Shown one piece after another: positions 14,780-20,277 of a stretch of DNA of 20,277 nucleotides. Both the position numbers and the translations under genes were made by a program. Under the pieces are notes generated by a model, which was not told where the DNA came from, ran no database searches, and saw only the letters and a program-made list of their open reading frames with translations. Location of the stretch: positions 1 to 20,277 of the IMG/VR virus record IMGVR_UViG_3300046463_000268; one strand, given 5' to 3'. Source of the stretch: a virus. Each line of letters begins with the position of its first letter. Positions within the stretch are counted from its first letter, which is position 1.

Positions 14780-15574
14780 TTATGCCCCCTTCTGGGCTTC
14801 GAAGTAACGGGTCTGCAGTTCGGGGGAGCCCTGGAGAGCCTTCGCGAACGCGGCCTCGGCGGTCAGGGAGCTGTCCGACTTGCGGAGCTCCTCGCCTGCG
14901 GCGGTGATCTCGGAGAGCACCCCGTCGACGCCGGTGCCGGCAGACTTCGCAACGGTGCCGACCTCGGTGAAGAGGCCCGATTCTGCGAGCTGGGCGTCGG
15001 CTGCGGCGAGCGCGGTCTCGATGCTCTTCGCAACGTCCGGGGCGACCATTGCCATGCGGCGGAGTGCCGGGGCAACCTCGCCGTGGTTGATCGCTACAGC
15101 CTTGAACATGTCCTTGGACTTGGCGATCGCGTCAACGTCCAGTCGGGCGTCGCGTTCCTTCGCGAAGTCCGCGCGGTCCTGGGCGGCCTGCTTGCGGAGC
15201 TCCTCGGTTTCCCGTGCGGACTTCTCCAGCATGTCGCGGACGGCCGGGGGAAGGTCTGCGGACTTGAGCAGTTCCTCCGGGGTCTGTTCCTTGGCTGCGG
15301 GTGCGGGCGCTGCGGCTGCCTTGGCTACCGCCTCGTCGCGCTCTGCGGTCAGTGCGGCCACCTGCTTCTGGAGGTCCTCAACGGTCTCCGTGGCGCCATT
15401 CTTCTCTGGCACGTTGGTTCCTTTCATTGTGTTGAGGGACCCAAACAGGCCCTCGACTACTGCGGGGGTGGCAGACTTCATGACTACCCAGCCTTCGGTT
15501 AGGTGCGCTGGATGATCGACGCCGGATGTCTCCGTGACATCGATCTCGACCATCTTTCGCTGCTGCTGCGGCAC
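14780..15574 (-). CDS. Putative capsid scaffolding protein, possibly related to a prohead protease
   Basis: A 264-residue protein, first gene of the capsid operon. The N-terminus (VEIDVTETSGVDHPAHLTEGWVV) resembles the start of proteins found at this place in other phages. The middle is a long charged coiled coil (about residues 62-150), and the C-terminus has AEAAFAKALQGSPELQTRYFE, a motif often found at the end of scaffolds or protease-scaffold proteins. No protease active-site motif is evident, so scaffold is the better call. The GTG at 15574 is chosen because GGGAGG lies 5 bases upstream. A longer frame to 15712 runs through the terminator and is unlikely. Confidence 0.7.
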   Translation of the reverse strand: MPQQQRKMVEIDVTETSGVDHPAHLTEGWVVMKSATPAVVEGLFGSLNTMKGTNVPEKNGATETVEDLQKQVAALTAERDEAVAKAAAAPAPAAKEQTPEELLKSADLPPAVRDMLEKSARETEELRKQAAQDRADFAKERDARLDVDAIAKSKDMFKAVAINHGEVAPALRRMAMVAPDVAKSIETALAAADAQLAESGLFTEVGTVAKSAGTGVDGVLSEITAAGEELRKSDSSLTAEAAFAKALQGSPELQTRYFEAQKGA

Positions 15575-15598
15575 TGTGCCCTCCCTAGGTTCCCCCTG

Positions 15599-15646
15599 AG
15601 CATAGGACAGCCCCAGCGGTCGCGATCTTGTGCGACACGCCGGGGC
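15599..15646 (-). promoter_or_regulatory. Hairpin plus -10-like element upstream of the capsid operon
   Basis: The arms GCCCC-a-GCG-GTCGC (15610-15623) and GCGAC-a-CGC-c-GGGGC (15632-15646) form a stem with one mismatch and one bulge. Five bases further on the minus strand is TATGCT (15604-15599), a plausible -10 hexamer 25 bases before the scaffold start. Spacing and 13 identical bases match the element at 8292-8338. No clear -35 is seen. Confidence 0.5.
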
Positions 15647-15685
15647 AAAACAAAGGACCCCCACCGCGTGATGCGGTGGGGGTCC
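15647..15685 (-). terminator. Terminator hairpin upstream of the capsid operon
   Basis: A perfect 13-bp stem, GGACCCCCACCGC (15655-15667) with its complement at 15673-15685, has a 5-base loop and is followed on the minus strand by TTTGTTTTG (15654-15647). It would end transcription of the accessory genes before the capsid operon begins. Confidence 0.85.
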
Positions 15686-15786
15686 CTCGTGTGCGTATTC
15701 GGTCGCCACCAAGAGCCATCGCCTTTCACGGGCCCCGGCTGGTGTTCGCCCGGCGGCTGGTCGCTATTCGTGCATGCTGCTCTTGC
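15686..15786. other. Non-coding spacer between the tRNA-like element and the terminator
   Basis: No gene with a ribosome binding site is visible here. In-frame readings through this stretch continue across the terminator and do not look like protein. Together with the flanking elements it forms a 393-base gap (15575-15967) without a confident gene. Confidence 0.5.
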
Positions 15787-15848
15787 GGACTGGCAGGAAT
15801 CGAACCTGGCTGGTTGGCTGTACGCCCCTCCGCTCTCGCGGTCAGTCC
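15787..15848 (-). ncRNA. tRNA-like cloverleaf, possibly a decayed tRNA
   Basis: On the minus strand a 62-base segment folds as a small cloverleaf. The closing stem is GGACTG/CAGTCC, followed by a hairpin CCGC-GAGA-GCGG, a short GGC/GCC hairpin, and a very tRNA-like T-arm, CAGG-TTCGATT-CCTG. The T-loop is a perfect match to tRNA consensus. Against a working tRNA: the D-arm has a GNRA tetraloop in place of a D-loop, there is no 7-base anticodon loop, the length is about 10 bases short, and no CCA follows. It could be a pseudo-tRNA, an attachment-site relic or a tRNA mimic. Confidence 0.4.
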
Positions 15849-15849
15849 T

Positions 15850-15869
15850 CCCGCTGTCATGTCAGCGGG
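15850..15869 (-). other. 7-bp stem-loop next to the tRNA-like element
   Basis: CCCGCTG (15850-15856) and CAGCGGG (15863-15869) pair perfectly with a 6-base loop, immediately 5' of the tRNA-like segment on the minus strand. No T-tract follows, so it is not a typical terminator. It may be a processing signal or part of the same RNA. Confidence 0.45.
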
Positions 15870-15873
15870 CTAT

Positions 15874-15966
15874 TCAGTTGTCGGCGGCCTGGATCCCTTG
15901 CAGCTCCCGCGGTGTGCGCGGTGCCTTCCCGGTGCGGGCCTGCCGTCCCTTGCGGGTCTTTGCCAG
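15874..15966 (-). CDS. Possible 30-residue basic peptide with a CTG start
   Basis: One base after the stop of the membrane protein gene an open frame runs from CTG (15966) to TGA (15874-15876). It would encode a very basic peptide beginning (M)AKTRKGRQARTGKAPRTP. GAGG is found 7 bases before the CTG. No ATG, GTG or TTG is available in this frame. It may equally be a leftover of a longer gene. Existence as a real gene is uncertain. Confidence 0.25.
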   Translation of the reverse strand: MAKTRKGRQARTGKAPRTPRELQGIQAADN

Positions 15967-15967
15967 T

Positions 15968-16135
15968 CTACAGCCTCGACGCCCTGATGATTCTACGGCG
16001 CCGGCGGCTCTGGGCGATGCCCTTGAAGATCGTCATGATGACGCCGACGATGATTCCTACAGCCATGGCGAGAAGGTAGAGCAGGAAGCCTCCGACCGCG
16101 AGGCCGATGATGATGAGGGCTGCGTAGAGAATCAT
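15968..16135 (-). CDS. Small membrane protein
   Basis: A 55-residue protein with about 35 hydrophobic residues at the N-terminus (ILYAALIIIGLAVGGFLLYL and on to VIMTIF), enough for one long or two short membrane helices, then a basic tail with RRRRR. The ATG at 16135 is 4 bases past the stop of the preceding gene. An upstream TTG at 16168 would lie in that gene and is not favoured. Size and shape would permit a holin-like role, but there is no lysis gene nearby and I do not assign one. Confidence 0.6.
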   Translation of the reverse strand: MILYAALIIIGLAVGGFLLYLLAMAVGIIVGVIMTIFKGIAQSRRRRRIIRASRL

Positions 16136-16139
16136 GGCC

Positions 16140-16400
16140 CTAGTCTTCCGTCGTGACTGCGAGAACAAAGCTGTTGTATGGCTCCAGGAAGAGGCCGGGG
16201 ACCATTGCGTACGGGACCTTGAGCGCCCAGTCTTCCGGGCCCTCCTCCCAGCACACGTACCAGCACTCGGTGTCGCGTTCCGACCAGTGGCCGGGCTCCT
16301 GCACGATTGGCTGCGTCGGGTACGTGCTGTACTGCTGGAACATCTTCGCTACTGCCGCGCGGGCTTCTTCGGCGTGTGCGCGTGTGGTCTGGGTCTTCAT
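16140..16400 (-). CDS. Hypothetical protein with WYVCWEEGP motif
   Basis: An 86-residue soluble protein. The N-terminal third is helical (HAEEARAAVAKMFQQY). The centre is aromatic (HWSERDTECWYVCWEEGPEDWA), and the end is hydrophobic (FLEPYNSFVLAVTTED). I recall similar small proteins in phages of actinobacteria but no known function. The ATG has AGGGAGGG about 8 bases upstream, so it is well expressed within the accessory cassette. Confidence 0.7.
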   Translation of the reverse strand: MKTQTTRAHAEEARAAVAKMFQQYSTYPTQPIVQEPGHWSERDTECWYVCWEEGPEDWALKVPYAMVPGLFLEPYNSFVLAVTTED

Positions 16401-16436
16401 GGTGGTCCCTCCCTGGGCCTTGTGCTGGTGGTGGTG

Positions 16437-16838
16437 TTAGTGTGCGCGGCAGTCGGCAGCGGCCGTGGTGTAGCCCGGCGTGGCCGCCGCTACCTTGGCG
16501 TTCGCTTCATTGACCGGGGCGAGCTGCGCCTCGATGCCTGCCGTGTCGAACTTGGACACTGCGGTGAACGCTGCGGACACGGCGCCGAATGCGTCGGCGG
16601 ATGCGTGCATGATGGTTTCCGCAGAGTCCAGTGCCGTCTTGCACGATGCCGGGCTTACGGTCGTCGTGGTGGTGGTGTTGTGCGCTCCGGATGCCCCGAT
16701 GAGGGTGCCGATAACGAAGACTCCGAGCACGGCTGCGGCCTTGATGGCGGCGTGCTTGCGCTGCTTCTTGGGTGCGGGTGCCGGGGTGCTGGCGGGGCTG
16801 TGATCGGGCTGTGCAGGGGTGCTGGTCTGGTTGCTCAC
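16437..16838 (-). CDS. Single-span membrane-anchored protein
   Basis: A 133-residue protein. Residues 1-28 are Pro/Ser/Lys-rich and probably cytoplasmic. Residues 30-52 (IKAAAVLGVFVIGTLIGASG) form one membrane helix. The remainder is an Ala-rich, helical external domain with two Cys residues near its ends (one in PASCKTAL, one in AADCRAH) that could form a disulfide. The GTG at 16838 has AGGGAG 6 bases upstream. The layout fits a surface-exposed protein anchored in the host membrane. A role in superinfection exclusion or another host change is a guess. Confidence 0.65.
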   Translation of the reverse strand: MSNQTSTPAQPDHSPASTPAPAPKKQRKHAAIKAAAVLGVFVIGTLIGASGAHNTTTTTTVSPASCKTALDSAETIMHASADAFGAVSAAFTAVSKFDTAGIEAQLAPVNEANAKVAAATPGYTTAAADCRAH

Positions 16839-16897
16839 GGTGTTCTCCCTAACGGTGTGGTGGTGCTGGCGGGCCCGGGGTGGGCCCGCCGTGGTGG

Positions 16898-17113
16898 CTA
16901 GATGGTCGGACGGTTGAGTGTGATCGGGGTGCCGAGCTTGATGCTGGCTGCGACGATGGCCTCGATTTCGGCGGCCTGCTTGGGGGTGAATCGGGTGCCC
17001 TTGATTTCGAGGTCAACGGCGGTGGCGAGGATCATGTCGAAGGCTGCTGCCCGGGTGATGGTGTTGTGTGCCGCAATGGTGGTTGCCATCTGGGTTGCTT
17101 TGACTTCGAGCAT
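16898..17113 (-). CDS. Small hypothetical protein, first gene of an accessory cassette
   Basis: A 71-residue Ala/Ile/Thr-rich protein, probably mostly helical (TQMATTIAAHNTITRAAA, then TPKQAAEIEAIVAASIKLG). No family is recognised. The ATG at 17113 has AGGGAG 7 bases upstream. The repeat motif at 17155-17172 lies 41 bases before the start and would provide its promoter or operator. Confidence 0.65.
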   Translation of the reverse strand: MLEVKATQMATTIAAHNTITRAAAFDMILATAVDLEIKGTRFTPKQAAEIEAIVAASIKLGTPITLNRPTI

Positions 17114-17154
17114 TTGGTGTCTCCCTGGGTTGGTCTGGTCTGTGCTGCTGAACT

Positions 17155-17172
17155 AACCATAACCTAGGTTTC
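17155..17172 (-). promoter_or_regulatory. Repeat motif copy 2: palindrome plus TATGGTT
   Basis: The minus strand reads GAAACCTAGGTTATGGTT, identical to the copy at 18434-18451 and one base different from the copy at 10645-10662. It lies in the 108-base gap between two accessory cassettes, upstream of the gene starting at 17113. Confidence 0.65.
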
Positions 17173-17221
17173 GATCTTGTGGGGGAGTTTTCGGGGATTT
17201 TCTCGAAAAACTTTCGCAGCC

Positions 17222-17476
17222 CTACTCGCCGGCCGTGTCCACCGTGAACGCCCAAAGCTTCGCCTGCGCCTCTTCCAGCTCCGCGAGCGCCGCCGCCTTC
17301 CGGTCCTCCAAGAGTGTCCGGACTGAGTCGTTGTGCGGGTGATGCTCCCCAGTGAAGTAGACCTCCGGCCGCATGAAGCCCGCGAGCGCCTCCGCTGCTG
17401 CGTGGGTGGTGTCTGCTCCCTCGACATCTACCGTGACTGCCTGGCCGTGCCCGTTCACAATCCGTACCATGCTCAT
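17222..17476 (-). CDS. Hypothetical protein, last gene of the first accessory cassette
   Basis: An 84-residue acidic protein. The N-terminal half looks like beta strands (MVRIVNGHGQAVTVDVEGAD), and the C-terminal half is an Ala/Glu-rich helix (DRKAAALAELEEAQAKLWAF). The ATG at 17476 overlaps the upstream stop as ATGA. A second Met two residues later is an alternative start. No family is recognised. Confidence 0.7.
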   Translation of the reverse strand: MSMVRIVNGHGQAVTVDVEGADTTHAAAEALAGFMRPEVYFTGEHHPHNDSVRTLLEDRKAAALAELEEAQAKLWAFTVDTAGE

Positions 17477-17778
17477 ACTCTGGCCCTCGCCCCTTTTCCT
17501 TCACTCATAACGTCATCCAAGTACCGGAGGCAGCCGATGCACGGCGCCTCCCCGAGCGCCCTGTGCATTGCCAGATTGTCGGCGCCGCCCGGGTGCGGTG
17601 CGCTCAGTCCCGGGTTGCGGGCGTCCCGCGGTTTCATGTGGAACAGTTCCGCACAGATCATGCGGGCCCGGTGCTCCTCGATCGTCTCCCATGCGGGTAC
17701 CTTGAATCCGCACAAGCAATGCCCCGTGATGGTGGTGCTCGGCCGGTGTGCCCGCAATACTTCGCTCGTGCGGGCCAC
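17473..17778 (-). CDS. Small Cys-rich hypothetical protein
   Basis: About 101 residues with HCLCGF (H20, C21, C23), H36, C42, and a second pair C80/C83 (PCIGCLRYLDD). The Cys and His spacing suggests one or two zinc sites. The start is uncertain. The GTG at 17778 and a TTG at 17811 (adding 11 residues) both have only weak AGGG-type sites. A reading extended to 18183 passes through the upstream gene and is rejected. It overlaps the next gene by ATGA. Confidence 0.6.
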   Translation of the reverse strand: MARTSEVLRAHRPSTTITGHCLCGFKVPAWETIEEHRARMICAELFHMKPRDARNPGLSAPHPGGADNLAMHRALGEAPCIGCLRYLDDVMSEGKGARARV

Positions 17779-17824
17779 CCGCCCAGCCCTGGCTTTCCCC
17801 TCAGCTTCCAAAGCCCTGCCCTGC

Positions 17825-18103
17825 CTATTCCGCCGCTGTGGCGTTCTGGACCATCTCAACGATTTGCTGAGCCTGGCCGATACTGATTTCTGCCCCGACC
17901 GTGTGGCGAATGTGCTTGTACAGGTCCTCAATGATGGCGGCCTGCTTCTGGTTGGCCGCCCGAGTTTCGGCGCCCTTCTTTGCCGCCTCTGAGCGCTTCG
18001 CTGCGGCGTCTTCCTCCGCTGCTGCGTCGGGCGCCGGCTGGTCGGTCTCCGGGGCCGTGGCGGGCTGCTGCTCGGGGGTGGGTTCGGTGGTGTCTTCTGC
18101 CAT
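17825..18103 (-). CDS. Hypothetical protein with acidic linker and helical C-terminus
   Basis: A 92-residue protein. Residues 1-32 are acidic Pro/Thr/Glu/Ala-rich and probably disordered. Residues 33-65 are a charged Ala/Lys helix (AAKRSEAAKKGAETRAA). The end, ISIGQAQQIVEMVQNATA, is another helix. The ATG has GGAGAG about 7 bases upstream, and the start is 4 bases past the preceding stop. No family is recognised. Confidence 0.7.
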   Translation of the reverse strand: MAEDTTEPTPEQQPATAPETDQPAPDAAAEEDAAAKRSEAAKKGAETRAANQKQAAIIEDLYKHIRHTVGAEISIGQAQQIVEMVQNATAAE

Positions 18104-18107
18104 TGTT

Positions 18108-18401
18108 CTACTCTCCTGCGTGGTTGGTGTGGATGTGGTCCGCCGTCGCTACTGCCCCGGCGTAGAAACCCAGTATTCCCCATGCCCGGTACCCGGGCAC
18201 AAGCTTGGCGTACAGGGCGAGCGGCATGCCGAAGACTGCGGCCTGCCGCTCTATCTCCTCCTCGTAGTGGAGGATTGCCCGGGTTGCCTGCTCTTCGGTT
18301 AGCCCGAAGACCTGCACGACTTCTGCCTGGGCGATGGTGTGCTTTGTCGCGGCGCCCTCTACGATCGCTTCCGCGTCCGCGAGTATGTCGTTTCCTGTCA
18401 C
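18108..18401 (-). CDS. Hypothetical protein, first gene of the first accessory cassette
   Basis: A 97-residue protein, helical in the first half (NDILADAEAIVEGAATKH, then VFGLTEEQATRAILHYEEEIERQ) and with a hydrophobic Gly/Ala/Tyr stretch near the end (YRAWGILGFYAGAVATA) that might touch membrane. The GTG at 18401 is chosen because GGAGGAG lies 6 bases upstream. A longer TTG start at 18434 would begin inside the repeat motif and is less likely. Function unknown. Confidence 0.65.
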   Translation of the reverse strand: MTGNDILADAEAIVEGAATKHTIAQAEVVQVFGLTEEQATRAILHYEEEIERQAAVFGMPLALYAKLVPGYRAWGILGFYAGAVATADHIHTNHAGE

Positions 18402-18433
18402 TGTCGTCTCCTCCTGGTCGGCCTTACTCCCCA

Positions 18434-18451
18434 AACCATAACCTAGGTTTC
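18434..18451 (-). promoter_or_regulatory. Repeat motif copy 3: palindrome plus TATGGTT
   Basis: The minus strand reads GAAACCTAGGTTATGGTT. It lies between the stop at 18472 and the GTG at 18401, 32 bases before the gene. It is likely a promoter with an overlapping operator, or a repressor site. Same sequence as copy 2. Confidence 0.65.
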
Positions 18452-18471
18452 GGGTAGGGTGTGCGCCCGCA

Positions 18472-20277
18472 CTATGCGCCGAGGGCCTTGATGGTGACGT
18501 ACCCGGCTGTCACGCCGACGCCTGCGGTGGAGACGCGCGCCCGGAGGAACTTGGGGTACGCGACGTCTGTGGCCGAGTAGACGACCGTGGAGGACGCGAC
18601 GGCGGTCAGCGGCGAGCCGATGGAGTACCACGAGGAGCCGTCCTCGCTCCCCTCCAACTGGAGGACCGGGGCCGTCGTGGTGATGGCCCCGACGTTGATA
18701 CCCAGCATGAACTTGGTCGCCTCGTCCACCGTGTACACCGGGGTGGTGGAGTTCAGCGTCGTCAGCACCACGGACCGGTCAAAGAACTGCCGGAAGAACG
18801 GGGCGTTGGACGAGAACTCCACGCGGTTCAGAACGCGGGTGAATGACGGCGTCGTGCCGCCGATGGTCTGAACGTAGCGGTAGCGGGTACCGTACTGCGC
18901 CCGGATGAGCGGGGAGGTGTAGGCGCCGTTGGCCGTGATGCGGGGGAAGTCATAGATGCGGATCCAGTTGGTGCCGTTATCCATGGACTCCTCCACCCCG
19001 ACGTCCATCGTCGGAGTCGTACCGGAGACTGCGGTGACGATGATGTTGAACGAGTGCGCGTAGACACCCACGTTGTTCACCACGCCGGGGGCGATAGCGG
19101 ATGTCGTCGCCGTGGTCGTGATGGCAGCGGAGGCAATGTCTGCCACGGTGAACCCAGCGAAGCCCGCGGCGTTCCACATTTGTCCGTTGGAGCCCGTGGA
19201 CTGCGTGGAGCTCACAGACGCGGAGCTGGTCACGGAGACCGGGACGGCGTTGTTACCGTCCGAGACGTTGCCCCTCCCGCCCATGACTTCCACGGCGAGG
19301 CGGGTGTAGTCCATAACGCGGGCGAAGTGGAACCGGACGTCCGTGCGCCGGATGACCGCGCCGCCGGTGGCGATGGAGCCAAAGTCCGCCCCGGAGCCCT
19401 GCAATTCCAGCGCCGCGCCGTTCACCCGGAGAACCTTGTAGGCGCCCTCGTAGGCCGCCGCGGCCCCGGTCATCCCGTACAGGTGGACGTACTCGCCCGG
19501 GAGACCCGCGGACCATGTGGTATTGCCGGTCACGGTCAGGACGGTCGAGGTCTGGGCGATGGATTGGGCGACCTGCCCGAACACGCCTGGGGCCAGCACG
19601 GAGCCCTGTACCTGCCACACGGCGCCGCCGGAGGAGGATGCCGTGACTGCGCCGCCGATGACGATGGTGAAGTTGGTCGCGTCGATGACGGAGGCCACGG
19701 CTGTCTGGGCGCTAAGGTTCGGGAAGTTCGCTTGGTCGAGGACGCCGTAAATCTGGACCCAGTCCGTCACGGCCAGCCCGTGCGGAGCGGACGTGGTCAC
19801 GGTCGCCGTGGTCGTGCCCGTCTTGGCGATGCTGGTGATGCGGGCGACGGGCATGGTCAGGCCGGTGAGGTTCCGGGCGCGGAGGTGAATCTTGTATTCC
19901 GGGTCCTCGTCCGGGATGCCCTGGGAGAACTTGCCATAGCCTGACGTGCTGGAGCTGGAGTCCGTGTTGTAGGCCCGGTAGGCGACCTCATCAAGGGAGT
20001 AGTAAAGCTCATTGACGGAGGCCGCGTTAAAGGCGTCCGTGTAAGGGCTGGTGCTGGACTGGATGGCCGTGGTGGTGCCGATGCCGGAGGTGGTGGAGCG
20101 GAACTTGGACCCGTTCCTCCGGGACACGAACGAGGCGTTGGTGGTCGTGGTGTTTTCGAGCAGGAGCCCGGCGCCGTTCTTAGCGAGCCGGAGCGGGTCC
20201 ACCCAGCGGACGACGCCGCCGGTCGAGTTGTACGAGCCGTTGGCCAGCGTACAGGGGACGGTGAAGGTGTTGGCGTC
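18472..20277 (-). CDS. Large beta-rich virion structural protein (5' end outside window)
   Basis: The frame is open to the right edge. GTG codons occur inside, but 25 more sense codons precede the one at 20202, so the true start lies beyond the window. The visible 601 codons encode a Thr/Ser/Ala/Val-rich, beta-dominated protein. One region (APHGLAVTDWVQIYGV) resembles small FCCH-like beta repeats often found in tail fibres. The C-terminal 250 residues contain two copies of a beta module with patterns VEESMDNGTNWIRIYDF...RYRYVQT and LEGSEDGSSWYSIG...FLRARVS, also present in the long tail tube paralog. It lies upstream of the capsid operon and so is probably a virion surface or fibre protein. 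The exact role is unknown. Confidence 0.65.
   Translation of the reverse strand, partial: DANTFTVPCTLANGSYNSTGGVVRWVDPLRLAKNGAGLLLENTTTTNASFVSRRNGSKFRSTTSGIGTTTAIQSSTSPYTDAFNAASVNELYYSLDEVAYRAYNTDSSSSTSGYGKFSQGIPDEDPEYKIHLRARNLTGLTMPVARITSIAKTGTTTATVTTSAPHGLAVTDWVQIYGVLDQANFPNLSAQTAVASVIDATNFTIVIGGAVTASSSGGAVWQVQGSVLAPGVFGQVAQSIAQTSTVLTVTGNTTWSAGLPGEYVHLYGMTGAAAAYEGAYKVLRVNGAALELQGSGADFGSIATGGAVIRRTDVRFHFARVMDYTRLAVEVMGGRGNVSDGNNAVPVSVTSSASVSSTQSTGSNGQMWNAAGFAGFTVADIASAAITTTATTSAIAPGVVNNVGVYAHSFNIIVTAVSGTTPTMDVGVEESMDNGTNWIRIYDFPRITANGAYTSPLIRAQYGTRYRYVQTIGGTTPSFTRVLNRVEFSSNAPFFRQFFDRSVVLTTLNSTTPVYTVDEATKFMLGINVGAITTTAPVLQLEGSEDGSSWYSIGSPLTAVASSTVVYSATDVAYPKFLRARVSTAGVGVTAGYVTIKALGA

Noticed and set aside
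14399-15502. A 367-codon plus-strand open frame
   Set aside because: It is antisense to the decoration and scaffold genes, has no ribosome binding site, and its low-quality Gly/Leu/Cys composition is typical of a shadow frame.
15580-15595. A possible fourth copy of the AACCTAGGTT motif before the scaffold gene
   Set aside because: Only AACCTAGG matches; the palindrome and TATGRTT are lost and the sequence is part of the ribosome binding site region.
15575-15712. N-terminal extension of the scaffold-like gene to 15712
   Set aside because: It would place a 13-bp terminator and a second hairpin inside the coding region. The GTG at 15574 has a strong ribosome binding site.
15787-15848. A normal functional tRNA gene
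   Set aside because: Only the T-arm is standard. No 7-base anticodon loop, proper D-arm or full 7-bp acceptor stem could be folded, so it is listed as tRNA-like only.
19054-19944. A 296-codon plus-strand open frame
   Set aside because: It is antisense to the right-edge structural gene, which has clear protein modules. The plus-strand product is Gly/Arg/His/Asp-rich without features.
1-20277. CRISPR arrays, insertion sequences, integrase, HNH or homing endonuclease genes
   Set aside because: No spaced direct repeats outside the tape measure gene, no transposase-like frames and no HNH or integrase motifs were seen on either strand.

Overview
The window is a stretch of a tailed-phage (siphovirus) genome. 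Every convincing gene is on the minus strand, so transcription runs from position 20277 down to 1. GC-rich DNA, frequent GTG and TTG starts, tightly overlapping genes and the protein families point to a phage or prophage of an actinobacterium. An Arthrobacter-like host is a guess; the host cannot be proven from this sequence. No integrase, repressor, lysis, terminase or portal gene is present, so the window covers only the capsid and tail half of the genome.

Layout in transcription order: (1) 20277-18472, the 3' part of a large beta-rich virion protein whose start lies outside the window. (2) 18401-17222, four small accessory genes. (3) 17113-15968, four small accessory genes including two membrane proteins, then a tRNA-like cloverleaf and a terminator. 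(4) 15574-13375, the capsid genes: scaffold-like protein, DUF2190-like decoration protein, major capsid protein, ending in a very strong terminator. (5) 13299-10664, head fibre, head-to-tail adaptor, stopper, HK97-gp10-like neck protein and tail terminator, then two small zinc-ribbon proteins. (6) 10639-8429, seven overlapping accessory genes inserted between tail terminator and tail tube. (7) 8259-1, a Pro/Ala/Glu-rich protein, two paralogous tail-tube proteins, the tail assembly chaperone with a -1 frameshift, a 1497-residue tape measure protein with a lytic transglycosylase domain, and a minor tail protein running off the left edge.

Two kinds of repeated regulatory DNA divide these units. 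An 18-bp motif containing the palindrome AACCTAGGTT followed by TATGRTT occurs three times, each time just upstream of an accessory cassette (units 2, 3 and 6). A different composite module, with a terminator hairpin, a second hairpin sharing 13 identical bases and a TATNCT hexamer, occurs twice, upstream of the capsid unit (4) and the tail unit (7). The simplest reading is that accessory genes and structural genes have separate promoter classes. This is inferred from sequence and position only.

The structural genes would cooperate in the usual way. Scaffold and capsid protein build the prohead, adaptor and stopper form the neck, the terminator caps the tail, and the chaperone loads tube subunits around the tape measure. 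The accessory genes have no assigned function, but several encode small Cys-rich proteins.
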